DNA of 39,204 nucleotides, from assembly GCF_001879105.1 (NCBI RefSeq), contig NZ_MLCF01000053.1:1-39204 (forward strand). Reading direction: 5' to 3'. This document shows, one piece after another, positions 35,983-39,204 of the stretch (position 1 is the first letter of the stretch; each line of letters begins with the position of its first letter). Source of the DNA: Mangrovactinospora gilvigrisea. GTDB lineage: Bacteria > Actinomycetota > Actinomycetes > Streptomycetales > Streptomycetaceae. Made by a program: the position numbers and the translations under genes. A model generated the notes under the pieces. That model had not been told where the DNA came from, did no database searches, and saw only the letters and a list, made by a program, of their open reading frames with translations.

Positions 35983-37317
35983 ATGACCGACGACGACGTC
36001 CTCCTCGTGCACGGCGGCACCCCGCTGGAAGGCGAGATCAAGGTGCGCGGTGCCAAGAACCTGGTGCCGAAGGCCATGGTCGCGGCGCTGCTCGGCAGCG
36101 AACCCAGCCGGCTGCGCAACGTGCCCGACATCCGCGACGTCCGCGTCGTCCGAGGCCTGCTGCAACTGCACGGGGTCACCGTGCGCGCGGGCGACGAGCC
36201 CGGCGAACTGCTGTTGGATCCCTCACACGTGGAGTCCGCCAATGTGGCGGACATCGACGCGCACGCCGGGTCCAGCCGGATCCCGATCCTCTTCTGCGGA
36301 CCCCTGCTGCACCGCCTCGGACACGCGTTCATCCCGGGTCTGGGCGGCTGCCACATCGGCGACCGTCCGATCGACTTCCACCTCGAGGTGCTGCGCCAGT
36401 TCGGCGCCACCGTCGAGAAGCGCCCCGAGGGCCTGTACCTCCAGGCCCCGCAGCGGCTCCGCGGCACCAAGATCCACCTGCCCTACCCCAGCGTCGGCGC
36501 CACCGAGCAGGTGCTGCTCACCGCCGTGATGGCGGAGGGCAGCACCGAGCTGAGCAACGCCGCGGTGGAGCCGGAGATCGAGGACCTCATCTGCGTGCTG
36601 CAGAAGATGGGCGCGATCATCGCGATGGACACCGACCGGACGATCCGGATCACCGGCGTCGACCGGCTCGGCGGCTACAACCACCGCGCCCTCGCGGACC
36701 GCCTGGAGGCCGCCTCCTGGGCCTGCGCGGCGCTCGCCACGCACGGCAACGTCTATGTGCACGGCGCGCAGCAGCGGACGATGGTGCCGTTCCTCAACAC
36801 CTTCCGGAAGGTCGGCGGCGCCTTCGAGATCGACGAGGACGGCATCCGCTTCTGGCACCCGGGCGGCCAGCTGAAGGCCATCGCCCTGGAGACGGACGTC
36901 GCCCCGGGCTTCCAGACCGACTGGCAGCAGCCGCTGGTGGTGGCCCTCACCCAGGCCACCGGGCTGTCGATCGTGCACGAGACGGTCTACGAGTCCCGGC
37001 TCGGCTTCACCTCGGCGCTCAACCAGATGGGCGCCACCATCCAGCTCTACCGCGAGTGCCTGGGCGGCACGCCCTGCCGCTTCGGACAGCGCAACTTCCA
37101 GCACTCCGCGGTGATCAGCGGCCCGTCGCGGCTGCAGGGCGCCGAGCTGATCATCCCCGACCTGCGCGGCGGGTTCTCCTACCTCATCGCGGCGCTCGCC
37201 GCGGAGGGCACCTCCACGGTCCGCGGGATCAGCCTGATCAACCGCGGCTACGAGGACTTCATGAACAAGCTCGCCTCGCTGGGCGCCAAGGTCGAAACGC
37301 CGGGCTTCCCCGGCTGA
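35983..37317 (+). CDS. murA: UDP-N-acetylglucosamine 1-carboxyvinyltransferase
   Basis: 444 aa. The Lys-Asn pair of KVRGAKNLVPKA and the catalytic Cys of GLGGCHIGDRPIDFHL are present; the Cys means fosfomycin sensitivity would be expected. Further family motifs: PSVGATEQVLLTAV and RGGFSYLIAALAAEG. It transfers enolpyruvate from PEP to UDP-GlcNAc, the first committed step of peptidoglycan synthesis. The gene order murA, hup (convergent), malic enzyme is the same as S. coelicolor SCO2949-2951. The Shine-Dalgarno is weak. Confidence 0.96.
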   Translation: MTDDDVLLVHGGTPLEGEIKVRGAKNLVPKAMVAALLGSEPSRLRNVPDIRDVRVVRGLLQLHGVTVRAGDEPGELLLDPSHVESANVADIDAHAGSSRIPILFCGPLLHRLGHAFIPGLGGCHIGDRPIDFHLEVLRQFGATVEKRPEGLYLQAPQRLRGTKIHLPYPSVGATEQVLLTAVMAEGSTELSNAAVEPEIEDLICVLQKMGAIIAMDTDRTIRITGVDRLGGYNHRALADRLEAASWACAALATHGNVYVHGAQQRTMVPFLNTFRKVGGAFEIDEDGIRFWHPGGQLKAIALETDVAPGFQTDWQQPLVVALTQATGLSIVHETVYESRLGFTSALNQMGATIQLYRECLGGTPCRFGQRNFQHSAVISGPSRLQGAELIIPDLRGGFSYLIAALAAEGTSTVRGISLINRGYEDFMNKLASLGAKVETPGFPG

Positions 37318-37331
37318 CGCCCCGTCAAAAA

Positions 37332-37373
37332 ACGCAGAACGGCGGGTCCCGAAAGGGACCCGCCGTTCTGCGT
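37332..37373. terminator. Bidirectional intrinsic terminator between murA and hup
   Basis: A perfect 19-bp stem (37332-37350 with 37355-37373) closed by a GAAA tetraloop. On the minus strand it is followed by a run of six T (37327-37332), giving hup a classical U-tract terminator; murA, from the other side, shares the stem without a U-run. Confidence 0.95.
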
Positions 37374-37377
37374 GGAA

Positions 37378-37659
37378 TCACTTACCGGACGCCGCAGACT
37401 TCAGCTTCGAACCGGCCGAAACCTTCACGCTGTAGCCGGCGGGAATCTGAATCGGCTCCCCCGTCTGCGGGTTCCGCGCCGTACGGGCGGCACGGTGGGT
37501 CCGCTCGAAGGTAAGGAAACCCGGAATCGTCAGCTTCTCGTCGCCCTTGGCGACAATCTCACCAACAACCTCGGCAAATGCGCCGAGAACAGCGTCGGCG
37601 TCCTTCCGGGTGACATCGGCGCGCTCGGACAGCGCGGCAACCAGCTCGCTGCGGTTCAT
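37378..37659 (-). CDS. hup: HU-type nucleoid DNA-binding protein
   Basis: 93 aa, ATG 37659 with AGGAG 6 nt upstream. Canonical HU: MNRSELVAALSERADV, GFLTFERTHRAARTARNPQTGE (DNA-binding arm) and a short Lys-rich C-terminus SAGSKLKSAASGK. It lacks the long PAKKA tail of the streptomycete sporulation paralogue HupS, so it corresponds to the vegetative HupA. It bends and compacts DNA. The gene ends 5 nt from the strong terminator stem. Confidence 0.97.
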   Translation of the reverse strand: MNRSELVAALSERADVTRKDADAVLGAFAEVVGEIVAKGDEKLTIPGFLTFERTHRAARTARNPQTGEPIQIPAGYSVKVSAGSKLKSAASGK

Positions 37660-37713
37660 TCTAACTCCTGTGGTCTGTCGCCTTCAGGGCACGGGCACAG
37701 CCCTTGCCCGCTT

Positions 37714-37788
37714 AGCGAATCCTGCCCCCAACTCATGCCGGAAAGCGAATCCGCCACCCCGCCGCTTCACACGAACGAGACGCAATCC
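37714..37788. promoter_or_regulatory. Repeated AGCGAATCC motifs upstream of hup
   Basis: AGCGAATCC occurs at 37714-37722 and 37744-37752, exactly 30 bp apart, with a 7/9 variant ACGCAATCC at 37780-37788. The spacing is close to three helical turns and the repeats lie 55-129 bp before the hup start, so they may be regulator sites. No regulator identified. Confidence 0.35.
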
Positions 37789-37920
37789 GCACCCGGATGA
37801 CGCCCTGTCGGGCGTCCCTGGGGGCGTGGCGGGCCCCGAAACCGGCCTGCGCCACTCTAAACCCCAGGCACCGCCCACCAGCGGCGGCGACGCGCCGACA
37901 GCCCGTCACAGCCGAACGGC

Positions 37921-39204
37921 TCAGCGCTGGATGACGCCCCCGCCGCCGACCGGACGGCCCTCGAAGGCCTCCGCCGCGAACGCCTCGGCCGCGGCGCCGT
38001 CCGGCTCCTCCTCGGCCCCTGCCCCGGCCACGCCGTTGGGCTTGGGCGCCTCGCCGCTGTCCTGCGCGGCCTGCCGCACCGCCGCCGCGACCACCTTGGA
38101 GACCTCGGGGTGGAAGACCGAGGGGACGATGTAGTTCGCGTTCAGCTGATCCTCCGAGACCACCGAGGCCAGCGCCCGGGCGGCCGCCAGCATCATCTCG
38201 GTGTTCACCGTCCGGCTCTGGGCGTCCAGCAGACCGCGGAAGACACCCGGGAAGACCAGCACGTTGTTGATCTGGTTCGGGTAGTCGCTGCGGCCCGTGG
38301 CGACCACCGCGGCGGTCTCCGCGGCGGCGGACGGGTCCACCTCCGGGTCGGGGTTGGCGAGCGCGAAGACCACGGCGCGGTCGGCCATCGCGGCGACGTC
38401 CTCGGCGGCCAGCACGTTCGGCGCCGACACCCCGATGAACACGTCGGCGCCGCGCACCGCCTCCTTGAGGCTGCCGGTGACGCCCTCGGCGTTGGTGTGC
38501 TCGGCGATCCAGCGCAGCGCCTCGCCGCCGCCCTCGCCCGCGATGTCGTCCCGCTTGGCGTGGACGACGCCGTGCACGTCCGCGACCACGGCGTTGCGCA
38601 CCCCGGCGGCAAGCAGCAGCTTGAGGATGGCGGTGCCCGCGGCCCCGGCCCCGGACATCACCACGCGCACGTCCGCGATGTCCTTGCCGACCACCCGGAG
38701 CGCGTTGGTGAGCGCCGCGAGCACCACGATCGCGGTGCCGTGCTGGTCGTCGTGGAAGACCGGGATGTCCAGCGCCTCGCGCAGCCTCGCCTCGATCTCG
38801 AAGCAGCGGGGCGCGGAGATGTCCTCCAGGTTGATGCCGGCGAACCCGGGCGCGATCGCCTTGACGATCGCCACGATCTCGTCCGCGTCCTGGGTGTCCA
38901 GGCAGATCGGCCAGGCGTCGATGTCGGCGAACCGCTTGAAGAGCGCGGCCTTGCCCTCCATCACCGGCAGCGCGGCCTTGGGCCCGATGTTGCCCAGGCC
39001 CAGGACGGCGGAACCGTCGGTGACCACGGCCACCGAGTTCCGCTTGATCGTCAGGCGGCGGGCGTCCTCGGGGTTCTCGGCGATCGCCATGCACACCCGG
39101 GCGACGCCGGGGGTGTAGACCATCGACAGGTCGTCGCGGTTCCGGATGGGGTGCTTCGACTGCATCGAGATCTTGCCGCCGAGGTGCATCAGGAAGGTGC
39201 GGTC
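37921..39204 (-). CDS. NAD(P)-dependent malic enzyme, 5' end beyond the window
   Basis: At least 427 codons; the frame remains open past 39204 (the last codons read Asp-Arg-Thr-Phe-Leu before Met at 39189), so about 30-40 N-terminal residues are probably missing. Motifs: YTPGVARVC, GLGNIGPKAALPVMEGKAALFK (Lys base), FHDDQHGTAIV (metal ligands), GAGAAGTAILK (nucleotide-binding loop) and FALANPDPE. It decarboxylates malate to pyruvate. The C-terminal 40 residues are an Ala/Glu/Gly-rich tail (GAGAEEEPDGAAAEAFAAEAF) unlike the core. Matches SCO2951 by gene order. Confidence 0.93.
   Translation of the reverse strand, partial: DRTFLMHLGGKISMQSKHPIRNRDDLSMVYTPGVARVCMAIAENPEDARRLTIKRNSVAVVTDGSAVLGLGNIGPKAALPVMEGKAALFKRFADIDAWPICLDTQDADEIVAIVKAIAPGFAGINLEDISAPRCFEIEARLREALDIPVFHDDQHGTAIVVLAALTNALRVVGKDIADVRVVMSGAGAAGTAILKLLLAAGVRNAVVADVHGVVHAKRDDIAGEGGGEALRWIAEHTNAEGVTGSLKEAVRGADVFIGVSAPNVLAAEDVAAMADRAVVFALANPDPEVDPSAAAETAAVVATGRSDYPNQINNVLVFPGVFRGLLDAQSRTVNTEMMLAAARALASVVSEDQLNANYIVPSVFHPEVSKVVAAAVRQAAQDSGEAPKPNGVAGAGAEEEPDGAAAEAFAAEAFEGRPVGGGGVIQR

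Overview
The window is high-GC actinobacterial chromosome (codon third positions almost all G/C, frequent GTG starts) and fits Streptomyces or a close relative. Supporting markers are an SsgA-like sporulation protein, a DasR-type operator before a GlcNAc PTS permease, a CysO/Mec/CysM sulfur-carrier pathway, paired RDD proteins, and the streptomycete intergenic motif GGGGCGCGGGGAACTGCGCG. It reads mostly as core chromosome. I see no integrase, transposase, phage gene, CRISPR array, rRNA or tRNA.

Layout. (1) 1-1540: nagE2-like PTS EIIC gene behind a near-perfect dre site, closed by a strong hairpin. (2) 1565-16855: a conserved actinobacterial block that in Mycobacterium tuberculosis runs pncB1, clpS, DUF2017, mec, cysO, cysM, murI, Rv1339. 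Here the same genes keep order and orientation, but about 8 kb (hemerythrin, methyltransferase, small Cys protein, PIG-L deacetylase and two large exported phosphoesterase-type proteins) lies between cysM and murI. A frameshifted gene lies between clpS and DUF2017. cysO-cysM is preceded by a 35-codon ORF ending Met-Cys-Cys-Arg that looks like a cysteine-sensing leader peptide. (3) 16856-22059: small membrane protein, two RDD proteins (one with a long repetitive N-terminal half), ssgG-like gene, RNA 2'-phosphotransferase. (4) 22090-28965: hpd and a divergent Lrp/AsnC regulator, a membrane-anchored S16 (YlbL-like) protease, an IclR regulator, a DEAD/DEAH helicase and an MFS exporter. (5) 29024-34664: a three-gene operon for a xanthine-dehydrogenase-family enzyme with 4-nt overlaps throughout. 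(6) 34877-39204: DUF3039, YqgE/AlgH, murA, hup and a 5'-truncated malic enzyme.

The most unusual unit is the xanthine-dehydrogenase-like operon. The FAD and 2Fe-2S modules keep their signature residues, yet the molybdopterin subunit departs from the expected sequence at four active-site motifs, including Ala in place of the catalytic Glu. The 2Fe-2S subunit also carries about 630 extra N-terminal residues of Gly/Pro/Gln-rich repeats. Other points of note are a metallophosphoesterase domain stripped of its metal ligands fused to a phosphodiester glycosidase, a CysO whose Gly-Gly is masked by Ser-Ala, and a recurring arrangement of -10 hexamer plus 5-7 nt plus start codon that suggests many leaderless mRNAs.

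Functional themes are NAD salvage (pncB, pncA, and NAD-consuming KptA), cysteine biosynthesis through protein-bound sulfide (mec, cysO, cysM), wall precursors (murI, murA, GlcNAc uptake) and development (ssgG, DasR control).
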